A DNA stretch of 64,000 nucleotides. It comes from Gillisia sp. Hel_I_86 (GTDB lineage: Bacteria > Bacteroidota > Bacteroidia > Flavobacteriales > Flavobacteriaceae). The DNA is taken from positions 1,054,001-1,118,000 of the forward strand of contig NZ_VISE01000001.1 in the NCBI RefSeq assembly GCF_007827275.1, given 5' to 3'. The notes below the pieces were generated by a model. It was not told the DNA's origin and made no database searches. It saw only the letters and a program-made list of their open reading frames with translations. Made by a program: the position numbers and the translations under genes. Below, piece by piece: positions 19,243 through 28,383 of the stretch (within the stretch, counting starts at the first letter, position 1; each line of letters begins with the position of its first letter).

Positions 19243-20895
19243 TTATTTCTTAATATGTTTGAGCATTTCTTTTGCGCTCTTACCTATTTCGCCATCGGAG
19301 TCTAAAACAATTGCCTTTTCAAGAAACTTGACGGCTTGATTTTTATCTCCTACTTTTAAATATGCCTCCCCTAAATTTTTCCAAGAATTTGCGGAATTTG
19401 GAAATACCTGCGTAATGAACAAAAATATCTGAATGCCACCTTGAACCTCTTCAGGTCGGCCACTGTGCAAAAGAAAATATCCAGATTTAGTTAGTTCGGC
19501 TTCAAAATTAAAAAAGCTATATCTGGGATCCTGTATCATTCTAGGGACCTCTTGTGCCAGCTCCTGCATTTTTCCAGCTAAATACAGATCGGTTATATAT
19601 TGCATTGGGTCTGGCTTGAAATCACTTCCAGAAAAGTTCAGAGCAGCATCGAGTACGGGGTCTTGATTGGATGTATATTCCTCAAAATCCATGGTAACGG
19701 GAATACTTGGCGCAATCCACTCGGCATTCTGCCAGGCGGGCTTATCTTGCCACCATGCAAAAGATAGGTACACGGGAATCTTACTATTGGGTAGAGGAAC
19801 AGGACGTGCATCGCCATAGAAATTAATATTTTCCGCCGTAGGTTCGCCTACGAAGATGACATTCGTATAATTGTCCAGTTCATTTACAAGGTTCTGACAG
19901 GCCGAAAAAGTTCGCCTTCCGATAATTACGAAGAAACTACCCACTTTATTTATTTTTTCGGTTTCAATGATGCCAGTGATAATGTCCTTGTTTAAGAAGT
20001 TATTTCCACCTCCGTTCAACCGCACATCGAGTATCAGTTTTTCTACATCATTGTTTTCGATAAAATCAAAAACACGTGCATAAAAAGATGATATGTCTTC
20101 TTCTGGGTCGTCCTGTATTTGGCTGTGCCTAACATACAAGGCTTTCTCTTGGGGTAAGTGTTCGAAAAAATAAATCTTGTCAAGGTTTTTTAGATATAAT
20201 GGAGTAGTTGATTGATTTCTTGCTTCCAACCAATTTTCATCTTTCCAGACATGACTATATTTCGTTGGTACGGTTTCTCCCTTAGGCAGTGCTTTAAAAG
20301 ACTGAGTAAAGAGCTTGCCATCTTTTTCTAAAGTCAGTTCTATCGAATTCTCAAGTTTATCAGTGATCCCCTGCGCATGAAGCACTTCGAGTATTCTTAG
20401 ATAATTGATCCCATAGGCCTTAAAATACTGGTCGTTTTCAACATTCACAGCGGGACGTATTCTCTCTAATGCCTCAACGATGGGAATGTTATTAATTTCT
20501 ATAACCTTAGCGCCAATAGCTTCTGAATAGTTATTATGCACCCCCTGAAGATAGACCCCATCACTAAACTCGTACAAATTAATAGGCAAATAATGGAACT
20601 CGAAAGGTTTCTGATTAAAACCAATGTCACTATGACCATATTCGAATAGGGCAATAATTCTAGAGATGCCAACGATGACCTCATGTTCTTCTAGATCCGG
20701 AATATTTTTATAAAGTGTTTCGACTTCAGTATCGAAAATCTCTTTGGTCGTTTTCACAAATAGAAAAGGATAATCTTTATGAACAGTAGTTTGTAAAAAC
20801 CGAAGGTCTTCTTGCCATTGTTTAGTGGTGAGGTTTTCTTGCGCGGGTAACTGCAGGAAGACCAGAATATGGAATAATAGTAGTATGTTTTTCAT
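19243..20895 (-). CDS. Secreted S41-family peptidase with C-terminal TPR
   Basis: 550 residues with a signal peptide (MKNILLLFHILVFLQLPAQ). The first part is an S41 N-terminal helical region (TTKQWQEDLRFLQTTV). The core holds LILDVRLNGGGNN, typical of the C-terminal-processing/tail-specific protease fold, and GRRTFSACQNLVNEL, where the serine is the expected nucleophile. No clear PDZ domain is visible. Residues about 480-550 contain a TPR pair (NSWKNLGEAYLKVGD). It probably cleaves peptides in the periplasm or outside the cell. It begins 3 bp after the M20 gene stop, so the two are one operon. Confidence 0.88.
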   Translation of the reverse strand: MKNILLLFHILVFLQLPAQENLTTKQWQEDLRFLQTTVHKDYPFLFVKTTKEIFDTEVETLYKNIPDLEEHEVIVGISRIIALFEYGHSDIGFNQKPFEFHYLPINLYEFSDGVYLQGVHNNYSEAIGAKVIEINNIPIVEALERIRPAVNVENDQYFKAYGINYLRILEVLHAQGITDKLENSIELTLEKDGKLFTQSFKALPKGETVPTKYSHVWKDENWLEARNQSTTPLYLKNLDKIYFFEHLPQEKALYVRHSQIQDDPEEDISSFYARVFDFIENNDVEKLILDVRLNGGGNNFLNKDIITGIIETEKINKVGSFFVIIGRRTFSACQNLVNELDNYTNVIFVGEPTAENINFYGDARPVPLPNSKIPVYLSFAWWQDKPAWQNAEWIAPSIPVTMDFEEYTSNQDPVLDAALNFSGSDFKPDPMQYITDLYLAGKMQELAQEVPRMIQDPRYSFFNFEAELTKSGYFLLHSGRPEEVQGGIQIFLFITQVFPNSANSWKNLGEAYLKVGDKNQAVKFLEKAIVLDSDGEIGKSAKEMLKHIKK

Positions 20896-20898
20896 GAT

Positions 20899-22221
20899 TT
20901 AGTTGTTTAGTCGTTCAATGATCATTGATGAAAAATAGTTTACTCCTGTTCTGATGCTTTCTTCATCTACTTCAAAGTTGGGAGTGTGTGGCATAGCAAT
21001 AATTCCCTTCTCATTATTAGAACCTCCTAAAAAGAAATAAACGCCTGGCACAGATTTCTGAAAATATGCGTAATCATCACTAAATTGAAGTGGGGCGACC
21101 CCATATAAGGGAATAACACTTTGCTTTCCATAGATACTAGAGATACTTTTCATCGTTTCATTGGTCAATTCTTTGTTATTCATAGGTGTTTCCATAACAG
21201 GTAATCCTTTCTGAAAATTAAATTTGACAGATAGTAGCTCTTTGGAATACTTAGAAGTTTCAATTTTATTTTTGATCATAGGTAAAAACGTATCCAATCG
21301 TTCCTTAGTACTAGCATTAAGTAATACTCTTATTTTCAACGTGTCCTTAGATTTTTTAACATCAAAATAGAGCTTATCCATCAATGCGGTATAATCTTTA
21401 TAAATCGTATTTGGATTGGTTACTCCCAACTCCGGGCTAAATATATTGTTATTGTCCCAAAATTCAGCGTTTGGCCCATAGGTTTGAGCACTCGTCATCA
21501 ATTCTTTTGTAAAATCGACTAAAGCCTCTTGGTTATTAGACGCTTTATATGCTATTTCAACAACCGTAATATGAGTAAATACATTTGCTGATTTAGTGGC
21601 TATGGTACCAACAGGGTATGGAGAAATATGTAGTCCATAAATTTCATCAGGTTGAATCAGATTAAACAATCCATCTGCAATCATTGCTTTTGCACCTTTA
21701 TTAAGTTCTTCCGCAGGTTGAAAAATAAAATAGATGGTACCATCTAATTTTTCCTTTTGGTTTGCCAAAACATTGGCGATTCCCATTCCTATGGTAGTAT
21801 GGACATCATGACCGCAAATATGCCTTACTCCTTCATTTTTTGATGAAAAATCCACAACATCTGGAACATCTGATGGCATTGCATCAATATCGGCTCTCCA
21901 GGCAATTCGTTTCCCAGCTCGGCCAGTATTTAAGATCCCAACGACACCATAGCCACCAATATTAGTTTTAACTTCTAGACCTAAGGCTAATAAATATTCA
22001 GCAATCTCTTCTGAAGTTCTTTTTTCTTTCCCTGACACTTCAGGATGTTCGTGGAAGTCTCTACGAATTTTTACAAGACTATCAAAAATCTCATCTGTGT
22101 AAGATTGAACTGATTGATGAATTGAAGATGGAGTTGTGGCATTTTGACCAAATGTAAACAACCCACAAAGCAAAAACTGTAAGAGCAACGCGGTTCGGAT
22201 TTTTTTTGTAGCTAAAGTCAT
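20899..22221 (-). CDS. M20D-family amidohydrolase, secreted
   Basis: 440 residues, with a signal peptide in the first 26 (LLLQFLLCGLFTFG). The metal-dependent amidohydrolase/carboxypeptidase fold is shown by RRDFHEHPEVSG, WRADIDAMP, HICGHDVHTTIGMG (metal-binding Cys/His region) and FQPAEELNKGAKAMI with the catalytic Glu pair. Relatives cleave N-acyl amino acids or aminoacyl conjugates such as hippurate or indole-acetyl amino acids, and the actual substrate cannot be read here. It is followed immediately by the S41 peptidase. A LytTR regulator gene lies 110 bp upstream on the same strand. Confidence 0.9.
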   Translation of the reverse strand: MTLATKKIRTALLLQFLLCGLFTFGQNATTPSSIHQSVQSYTDEIFDSLVKIRRDFHEHPEVSGKEKRTSEEIAEYLLALGLEVKTNIGGYGVVGILNTGRAGKRIAWRADIDAMPSDVPDVVDFSSKNEGVRHICGHDVHTTIGMGIANVLANQKEKLDGTIYFIFQPAEELNKGAKAMIADGLFNLIQPDEIYGLHISPYPVGTIATKSANVFTHITVVEIAYKASNNQEALVDFTKELMTSAQTYGPNAEFWDNNNIFSPELGVTNPNTIYKDYTALMDKLYFDVKKSKDTLKIRVLLNASTKERLDTFLPMIKNKIETSKYSKELLSVKFNFQKGLPVMETPMNNKELTNETMKSISSIYGKQSVIPLYGVAPLQFSDDYAYFQKSVPGVYFFLGGSNNEKGIIAMPHTPNFEVDEESIRTGVNYFSSMIIERLNN

Positions 22222-22330
22222 TTTTTCTATTGTTAAATTAATATTGGTGCAATATCAATTTAACCTTCCTTTCTGAATAGCCATTTTTGCCAGAGTATCG
22301 CAAAGGATGGTTGAATTGTAACGACCTATA

Positions 22331-23083
22331 TTACTTATTCATCCATTCCTTAAAATCGCTGGTTTTTGGTCTGCTTACCACAAATTCTAGATCTCGTGGA
22401 TTGGTAATTGAAAGTTTAACCCGATGATTAAAATAAGGTTCGATTTTTTGAATGGAAGTTTTAGAGACGATTTGTCCACGATTGATTCTATAGAATGTGT
22501 TCTGATCTAATGAACCTAATAATTCATCCATTGTTTCATCGATAATATAGCGCTTATTTGAAGTCACGCCAAAAGTGATGCTATCCTCAGAATAACAATA
22601 TAGCAGTTCTGAAACCTTGATTTGTACGAGCCCACTTCCCTCTTTTACCAACAAGCCTTCTCTTTTAGGGGGTGCCTGTATACTGCCAAGTAATTGTTTT
22701 AATATGGAAGGGTCTATAACAGCTGGTTTACTCGACTTCAAGAATTTGTCCAAAGCACTGCTTAAATCATCTTTTTGAATGGGTTTTAACAAATAATCTA
22801 CACTATTCACTTTAAATGCTTGGATAGCATATTGATCGAAAGCCGTTGTAAATATAATCGGAACTGGTACCTCTATTTTTTGAAAAATCTCAAAACTCAA
22901 TCCATCGGCCAGTTGGATGTCCATAAAAATCAAATCAGGTGTAGTGTTTTTTTGAAACCATAGCACGGCATCTTCGACGGTATCGATTATTCCCAATAAT
23001 TGATAATCGAAATTACAGGCTTTTAGCATGTTTTGCAATTGGCTTGCTGCCCTAGGCTCATCTTCAATTATCAATATTTCCAT
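22331..23083 (-). CDS. LytTR-type response regulator
   Basis: 250 residues. The receiver domain (1-120) has the acidic pocket IIEDEP, the phospho-acceptor Asp in LIFMDIQLADG, a conserved Thr in FTTAFDQYA and Lys in VDYLLKPIQ. The C-terminal LytTR DNA-binding domain (about 145-245) shows LLYCYSEDSITFGVT, YIIDETMDELLGSLD and FYRINRGQIVSKTSI. Its start overlaps the end of the sensor kinase gene by 20 bp, so they are translationally coupled. Likely targets are nearby genes, such as the M20/S41 operon that begins 110 bp downstream, but no binding repeat was identified. Confidence 0.93.
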   Translation of the reverse strand: MEILIIEDEPRAASQLQNMLKACNFDYQLLGIIDTVEDAVLWFQKNTTPDLIFMDIQLADGLSFEIFQKIEVPVPIIFTTAFDQYAIQAFKVNSVDYLLKPIQKDDLSSALDKFLKSSKPAVIDPSILKQLLGSIQAPPKREGLLVKEGSGLVQIKVSELLYCYSEDSITFGVTSNKRYIIDETMDELLGSLDQNTFYRINRGQIVSKTSIQKIEPYFNHRVKLSITNPRDLEFVVSRPKTSDFKEWMNK

Positions 23084-24143
23084 AGCTATACTTTTGTTCT
23101 GATGTTTTTAATAATGGAAGGGAAACAGAAAATTGATTTCCGTTATTATTAATTTCGATTGATTTACTGGAAATCAATGTGTACCTTTTTTGGATATTTT
23201 TTAGTCCGACCTTCGTGGATGGCAATTGGGTAGATTTCGCTTCCATCTTATTGCTAACGACCAATTTATTATCCTCGACAACTACATGTATTATTAGCGG
23301 TTTTGCTTTTGAGATCACATTGTGTTTTATTGCATTTTCCAATAAAAGTTGTAGGCTCATGGGTACGATCATAGTATCTAAAGAAGTTTCAGGAATGTCC
23401 CAAATCAATTTTAAGTTATCCCCGAACCGCTCAGATTGTATATGAATGTAGGATCGTGCAAATTTTAATTCATCCCTGAGACAAATCAGATTAGCGTTTC
23501 CAGATTCCAATAAAAATCGATACACATCCGATAGGTTATCTACAAATTCTTTTGCATCCTCCTTGGAGTTTTGATCGATGATATCTCGAAGTGTGTTAAG
23601 GGTATTAAAGAAAAAGTGTGGTTGGGCCTGATTTCGAAGTGCATCTAATTGAGCTTGCACAATAGCCTGCTTTGATTGTTCTTCTTCCTTTATTGATTTT
23701 TTGAGCCGAGTGTGGTAATAAATAGCTTCATAAATGGCCATTGTCATGACACTTATGATAATAATAGGTAGAATTACTTTGGGTGAATTATTGTGGGAGG
23801 TTTGCTGAAAAATGAAAGACATCAGCCTATTACCTAAAAAGTCGACCAGTAGAACGGTGCTGACAATTGCAAGAAATAATAGTGTAAGACGTTTGGAATC
23901 ATCTTTAAAACTGGGGTATTTTTTTCGTAGGAGGATAATAATAGTGCGAATTATAAACCAATCACAAATGGTAAAAAGCACGCTTACCAAATAACTAAAG
24001 AACAATTCAAAAAAAGATAGGTTCTCCAAGGTTCCACTAAGCGTATAGAAGATTATAGAGGCAAGGACCAAAATACCAATGACCACAAACCAGAAGTCAT
24101 CAAACCCTAAATATTTTATACGTTTCTCTTTGTTAAGCAGCAT
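23064..24143 (-). CDS. LytS-like sensor histidine kinase
   Basis: 359 residues. The first 150 contain four hydrophobic segments (for example FWFVVIGILVLASIIFYTL and IRTIIILL). The His_kinase domain begins QAQLDALRNQAQPHFFFNTL with the phospho-acceptor histidine in QPHFFFNTLN. The ATPase part has LQLLLENAIKHNV and VGLKNIQKRY. This is the usual partner of LytTR regulators in Bacteroidota. It lies 10 bp after the unknown membrane protein gene and overlaps the regulator, so the signal may be sensed together with those membrane proteins. Confidence 0.92.
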   Translation of the reverse strand: MLLNKEKRIKYLGFDDFWFVVIGILVLASIIFYTLSGTLENLSFFELFFSYLVSVLFTICDWFIIRTIIILLRKKYPSFKDDSKRLTLLFLAIVSTVLLVDFLGNRLMSFIFQQTSHNNSPKVILPIIIISVMTMAIYEAIYYHTRLKKSIKEEEQSKQAIVQAQLDALRNQAQPHFFFNTLNTLRDIIDQNSKEDAKEFVDNLSDVYRFLLESGNANLICLRDELKFARSYIHIQSERFGDNLKLIWDIPETSLDTMIVPMSLQLLLENAIKHNVISKAKPLIIHVVVEDNKLVVSNKMEAKSTQLPSTKVGLKNIQKRYTLISSKSIEINNNGNQFSVSLPLLKTSEQKYSYGNIDN

Positions 24144-24153
24144 TCTAATTCAA

Positions 24154-25026
24154 TTATGTTACAATGAACGGGATACCCTGTTTCGCTTGATAGAAGATTA
24201 ATCCGATCCATGAGCCGAATAAAACTCCAAAAACAGTTACTGCAATAACTTGATTTCGAGTCGAAGTCTTCCATTTTTTAGATACCCATAAGGCGAAGAA
24301 CGGAATTATCTGAATGCCGTGCAATCCGAAAAAATGTGCGATCCGTAAATCCCCGCCAACGGTACTCCAATTAACTAATGCTAGTCCCGCCCCTCCATCA
24401 GCCACACCAACGTTATGGCCCATCTGGCTTATCATCTGACCTCCTACCCAACTACCAAAAAACACCACTAGCCAGCCTAATAGTATAGACCATTGAATTG
24501 ATTTGGTGGTTCTAAGTTTCAGACGAATAGTGTCGAAGATAAACAATACCATAATTAAAACATTTATACCAATGAAAACGCCCATTAACAAAAAAAGAAT
24601 TGAGTCAAATGCAGTTTCGTTGTTGTAGTGAGATTGTACACCCCTTGAAGCCTGAAAAGCAATGATACCCATTTCCAACAAAAGCGTCCAAGAAACAATG
24701 TTATTTATGGTGTTTTTCTTCCTTCTGGAATATGGGTATTTTGTGATAAGATATCCAACCGTCAAAAGGTAAATGCCTATAGAAACTGAAAATTTCAGCG
24801 GTTTTACCCAAACATTAACCCCCATTAGGCTTCTCTCATCGACTAAGAGCCCGAACAAGCATCCGATACCAAGAATGAAGATACTGATGGCGGTCCAATA
24901 AACTACGGGGCTATCTTTCTTGACCGTATGAAGTATTTTGCTCGTTAATCTTCTGCACTCTAAAAATAGTGTCGCAAAATAGTTCGAAACCAAAGGATGT
25001 ACCCTAGCTGTGTTTGTGGCTATCAT
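24154..25026 (-). CDS. Multi-pass membrane protein of unknown function
   Basis: 290 residues with about eight hydrophobic segments (for example WTAISIFILGIGCLFGLLV, FSVSIGIYLLTVGYLI, WSILLGWLVVFFGSWVGG and VIAVTVFGVLFGSWIGLIF). Two histidine-bearing loops are conserved in appearance (SQMGHNVGV and IAHFFGLHGIQIIPF), and the second could lie near a membrane heme or metal, though no family was recognised. It overlaps the upstream ABA4-like gene by 23 bp and precedes the kinase by 10 bp. I do not assign a function. Confidence 0.75.
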   Translation of the reverse strand: MIATNTARVHPLVSNYFATLFLECRRLTSKILHTVKKDSPVVYWTAISIFILGIGCLFGLLVDERSLMGVNVWVKPLKFSVSIGIYLLTVGYLITKYPYSRRKKNTINNIVSWTLLLEMGIIAFQASRGVQSHYNNETAFDSILFLLMGVFIGINVLIMVLFIFDTIRLKLRTTKSIQWSILLGWLVVFFGSWVGGQMISQMGHNVGVADGGAGLALVNWSTVGGDLRIAHFFGLHGIQIIPFFALWVSKKWKTSTRNQVIAVTVFGVLFGSWIGLIFYQAKQGIPFIVT

Positions 25027-25444
25027 AATTTTTTAGTTTTATCGATTTGATGATCATAAATAAGAGAAAGCCTATAGGGCCAAACAGAAAGGTTAATACA
25101 AGACAAGGTGCTATCAGTGCTTGATGAACACCTAATTCTTTATTCTGATCTAGTATCCACATACCTATCAGTAAGTCAAAGGCCAGATAATGAACCCAAC
25201 CCGCCAAGACGGCATTTTCTTCAGTAAATAAAATCATGACAGCCGATAGACTACCAAAATCCATTTGTCCACCATTTTGTAATGATTTAATAATATAAAC
25301 GGCATAAACAAATGATAGAATTATAGGAATCACTTTAAAATCAATCAAGAATCTAGTAACCTTCCATCTGGATAAGAAAATCATCAAGATCCACATAGGT
25401 ATAGCTATCTTGTTGACCATCGAAAAGACATCAGTTGGTGTCAT
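25004..25444 (-). CDS. ABA4-like (DUF4281) membrane protein
   Basis: 146 residues with four hydrophobic helices. The segment LAGWVHYLAFDLLIGMWI, followed by GPIGFLLFMIIKSI, is characteristic of the ABA4/DUF4281 family, which in plants is needed for neoxanthin formation. The bacterial role is not established, and a link to carotenoid or membrane physiology would be inference only. It is the first gene of a four-gene run with the unknown membrane protein, the sensor kinase and the LytTR regulator. A likely promoter lies about 40 bp upstream. Confidence 0.82.
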   Translation of the reverse strand: MTPTDVFSMVNKIAIPMWILMIFLSRWKVTRFLIDFKVIPIILSFVYAVYIIKSLQNGGQMDFGSLSAVMILFTEENAVLAGWVHYLAFDLLIGMWILDQNKELGVHQALIAPCLVLTFLFGPIGFLLFMIIKSIKLKNYDSHKHS

Positions 25445-25486
25445 AACTATCTAGTTTGAAAAATTGTTATTAATTAAACGATAGTT

Positions 25487-25515
25487 CAAATATGTCACCG
25501 TTGACTAGAAAACAA
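25487..25515 (-). promoter_or_regulatory. Possible promoter of the ABA4-like / LytSR operon
   Basis: The minus strand shows TTG (25515-25513), 18 bases, then CATATTTG (25494-25487), a 7-of-8 match to TAnnTTTG. The distance to the ATG at 25444 is about 42 bases. Confidence 0.35.
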
Positions 25516-25660
25516 AATGAATTTATCCTCAAGCATCGTAAAATGCCATTGAATCGTCGAGTATAAGACTTAAGGATTATTAGTCTGATTATTAAAAAAG
25601 GTAGTTGGCAGCAAATAAATATGACAATTTTCGTTTAAAATAATATTTATTGAAATTTAT

Positions 25661-25676
25661 TACTACATTTGTAGTA
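25661..25676. promoter_or_regulatory. BlaI/MecI-type operator
   Basis: TACTACATTTGTAGTA is a 16-base near-perfect palindrome with the TACA/TGTA core typical of BlaI and MecI boxes. It includes TACATTTG, which could be the promoter -7 element, so repressor binding would block transcription. A further half site (ACTAC) lies at 25682. The blaI-like GTG start is 14 bp downstream. Confidence 0.7.
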
Positions 25677-25690
25677 TCAAAACTACTCTT

Positions 25691-26068
25691 GTGGATATAA
25701 AACAGTTAAATAATACGGAACTTGAAATCATGAAATATCTCTGGAAAATTGAAAGAGGATATCTAAAAGATATAGTTGAAGAATTTCCAGAACCAAAACC
25801 AGCTTATACAACCATATCTACACTGGTAAGTAGAATGGTAAATAAAAAATATATTGGTTTTGAGAAAAATGGTAGGGATAAAAATTATTATCCAATTTTA
25901 AAGAGAAACGATTATTTCAAGAAACATTTTAAAGATATTGTTTCAAACTTTTTTAATAATTCCAGTTCTCAATTCGCATCATTTTTTACTAAAAATTCAG
26001 ATCTAACGCTAGAAGAATTAAAGGAATTAGAAAAAATTCTTCAAGATAAAATATCTAAAAAAGAGTAA
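25691..26068 (+). CDS. BlaI/MecI/CopY-family repressor
   Basis: 125 residues from a GTG start at 25691 (MDIKQLNNTELEIMKYLW). The winged helix fits the family: LKDIVEEFPEPKPAYTTIST for the recognition helix, then MVNKKYIGFEKNGRDKNYYPI for the wing. The C-terminal half is the dimerisation and cleavage region. Family members repress beta-lactamase or cell-wall genes until cut by a BlaR1-type protease. The next gene, 1 bp downstream, codes for such a protease, and a matching operator lies just upstream, so autoregulation is likely. Codon use here is clearly AT-richer than in neighbouring operons. Confidence 0.92.
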   Translation: MDIKQLNNTELEIMKYLWKIERGYLKDIVEEFPEPKPAYTTISTLVSRMVNKKYIGFEKNGRDKNYYPILKRNDYFKKHFKDIVSNFFNNSSSQFASFFTKNSDLTLEELKELEKILQDKISKKE

Positions 26069-26069
26069 T

Positions 26070-27497
26070 ATGATAGAATTTATATGTTATAACATAATAT
26101 CTCTAGGGCTATTCTTTCTTATCTATATATTTCTATTAAAAAAGGAAAAGAACCTAAGACTTAATAGGATTTATTTGATAATATCACTTTTTCTATGTTT
26201 TACTTCGCCTTTTTTGCAATTGGATTATGGTTTAAATTGGAATCCTATAAATAAGATTGATAAAGGCAATGAATTTGAAAATATTGAATTTTTTTCGCCC
26301 AATTTATCCTTTGAGAATTCTGAAAAGATAAATTACAAACCAGCAAATAAATTTTCTGTCATTTCAATTATATATCTCACAATATCCTTGATAATGCTTC
26401 TAAGGCTGTTATGGAATTTAAAGAATATTTATTATTCAATTAAAAACAGCAAAAGAGTCTACTACTTAAATCAAGAGATAAGTCTCACGGAGGACAAAAA
26501 CAGTCCATATAGTTTTTTTAAATATATTTTTTTGAGATCAAAACACCTAAAAAATAAGGATGAATTGAGATCTATATTGTTACATGAAAAATGTCATTCC
26601 AAACAGTATCATTCCTTAGATATTATGTTAATTGAAGTACTAATGTGTTTTTTATGGTTTAATCCATTCATTTGGTTATTTAAAAAGGAAATAGAGACAA
26701 ATCATGAATTTTTGGCCGATTCATTTGTTGTGAATTCGGGAATAGATGTCAACTATTATTCAACTTTAATAGTAAATCAATCTAAAAGTCATATTTCAGG
26801 AATTTATAGTGGATTCAGTTTAATAAAAACCAAAAACCGTTTAAATATGTTACATCAACAGAAACCTTCAATTTTCAAAAACTTTCTTAAAATTAGTTTT
26901 GCTTTCATTCTTTGTACAGGTATTTTCGTCCTTAGCTCATCATCTCCGGTAAAAGAAAACAAATCGTTCGTGGTCTTAATTGATCCAGGTCATGGCGGCA
27001 AAGATCTTGGGAGTCTTGATGAAAAGACTATAAATTTAGAAATAGCAAATCAACTTATAGAATTGTCCAAAAGCAGTAACATTAGAATAGTTTCGACAAG
27101 AGATTCCGATAAATTTATATCTCTGAATGACAGAGTAAAAATGATAGATAAAATTAAGCCAGACTTGTTACTTAGTTTGCATTGTAATGCATCAGGAAAT
27201 AGCGAACAAAAAGGGGTAGAAGGTTATTATTCACCAAATAATCTTTACGATAAAGTTTCGAAATCATTCATTGAAATTTTAGTTCAAAAACAGTTAGAAA
27301 ATGAGAGTGACAATGGAAATATTAAATCTGTAAATTTTATAATACTTAGAGATCCTAAAGTTCCATCCGTACTTTTAGAATTAGGATTTCTTACTAATAA
27401 TATGGACTCCGAAAGACTCCGCGATAAGAAACAGCAAAAAATAATAGCAACCAGAATATTGGATGGGCTAGAGCAAATAAGCTCAATATCAAAATAA
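26070..27497 (+). CDS. BlaR1-type M56 metalloprotease fused to N-acetylmuramoyl-L-alanine amidase
   Basis: 475 residues in two parts. Residues 1-290 are a BlaR1/M56 membrane protease: helices near 8-23, 33-50 and 95-113, the zinc motif HEKCH (172-176) with the third ligand region NHEFLAD (211-217), and a fourth helix near 271-289. Residues 298-470 are an Amidase_3 domain with LIDPGHGG (His308), a Glu near 324, SLHCNAS (His371) and the catalytic Glu in LLELGF (Glu437). By BlaR1 topology the amidase would lie in the periplasm, where BlaR1 has its penicillin-binding sensor. The enzyme may thus bind or cut peptidoglycan as the sensory event and signal inward to cleave the BlaI-like repressor encoded just before it. 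That coupling is inference. Confidence 0.88.
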   Translation: MIEFICYNIISLGLFFLIYIFLLKKEKNLRLNRIYLIISLFLCFTSPFLQLDYGLNWNPINKIDKGNEFENIEFFSPNLSFENSEKINYKPANKFSVISIIYLTISLIMLLRLLWNLKNIYYSIKNSKRVYYLNQEISLTEDKNSPYSFFKYIFLRSKHLKNKDELRSILLHEKCHSKQYHSLDIMLIEVLMCFLWFNPFIWLFKKEIETNHEFLADSFVVNSGIDVNYYSTLIVNQSKSHISGIYSGFSLIKTKNRLNMLHQQKPSIFKNFLKISFAFILCTGIFVLSSSSPVKENKSFVVLIDPGHGGKDLGSLDEKTINLEIANQLIELSKSSNIRIVSTRDSDKFISLNDRVKMIDKIKPDLLLSLHCNASGNSEQKGVEGYYSPNNLYDKVSKSFIEILVQKQLENESDNGNIKSVNFIILRDPKVPSVLLELGFLTNNMDSERLRDKKQQKIIATRILDGLEQISSISK

Positions 27498-27517
27498 TAT
27501 CACATATATCTAAATAG

Positions 27518-27549
27518 AACTCGTGCCTAAAAGCGCGAGTTTTTTATTT
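27518..27549 (+). terminator. Terminator after the BlaR1-amidase gene
   Basis: AACTCGTG and CGCGAGTT form an 8-bp stem (one G.U pair) around a short loop, followed by TTTTTATTT. It ends the repressor-protease transcript. The remaining gap to 27786 has no recognisable gene. Confidence 0.7.
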
Positions 27550-27785
27550 GTCAACTGCCAAGTCGTTTAACAGCAATAGCTGGCATTTGATTAAAAAGCG
27601 ATTTTTTAGACATCATGTAACAAAATAACAAAGCTGATAATAAAGCCTCCCTACTTGCGTTCACCAAGCCGTTATGCCTTATTTTTAAGGGAAAATCGTA
27701 ATTAATAATAAATATTCCAAACTGTAACAAGCTGAAATTTTGATTGTCTTTATGGAAACAGTATAAACCTTAAAACCATAAGATT

Positions 27786-28382
27786 ATGAAAATTTCAATA
27801 ATGTTGATCCTATTTTCTTTACTAACAAACCTCTCTGTACAATCTCAAGAATTCGAATATTCTTTTAAGGAAGTTTATGAGATTTTGGCACCTACAAAAT
27901 TGAATATTTCCTCAAGTAATAGTAATATAAAAGTTATATCTCACGACAAGGAAAATATAGAAGTTTATTTCGTTGTCAAAAAAGATAAAAAATTGCTCTC
28001 GGACAACAAGAAAAATTTAACTCAATTAATCAACGAGCAATCCAAATTAAATATTCAGAGTTCAGCAGACGAACTAAAATTGGAAGTTACAAATGCTGTT
28101 AAAGAAGGCTACATTAATTCAAAAGATGCAATCATTATAGATTTTATAGTCTATGTACCAAAACAAACAAGTTGTGACTTGGTTTCATCCGACGGTACTA
28201 TTACTTTAAAAGGACTAAACTCTAACCAAAAGTGTGTTACAAATGATGGCAATATTGAGCTAATCAATATAAACGGTGACGTAATTGCCAAGACTTCAGA
28301 TGGAGATATCATTATAGAAAATGTTATTGGAAATGTAGATAGTCAAACAATGGATGGACAAGTCATTAAAACAAAAAGATAA
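27786..28382 (+). CDS. Secreted DUF4097-like beta-repeat protein
   Basis: 198 residues with a signal peptide (MKISIMLILFSLLTNLSVQS). The rest is a right-handed beta-type repeat in which SSDGTITLKGL, TNDGNIELININGDV and TSDGDIIIENVIGNV recur with a 15-20 residue spacing, as in DUF4097 (putative adhesin) proteins. These are envelope proteins of unknown exact role, often next to regulators of envelope stress. It has its own upstream gap after the terminator and is followed 1 bp later by a serine hydrolase lipoprotein, so these two form a unit. Confidence 0.78.
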   Translation: MKISIMLILFSLLTNLSVQSQEFEYSFKEVYEILAPTKLNISSSNSNIKVISHDKENIEVYFVVKKDKKLLSDNKKNLTQLINEQSKLNIQSSADELKLEVTNAVKEGYINSKDAIIIDFIVYVPKQTSCDLVSSDGTITLKGLNSNQKCVTNDGNIELININGDVIAKTSDGDIIIENVIGNVDSQTMDGQVIKTKR

Positions 28383-28383
28383 C

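Noticed and set aside
27786-28382. Protein dedicated to beta-lactam resistance
   Set aside because: Despite the BlaI/BlaR1 neighbours, it is a DUF4097-like repeat with no enzyme motif.
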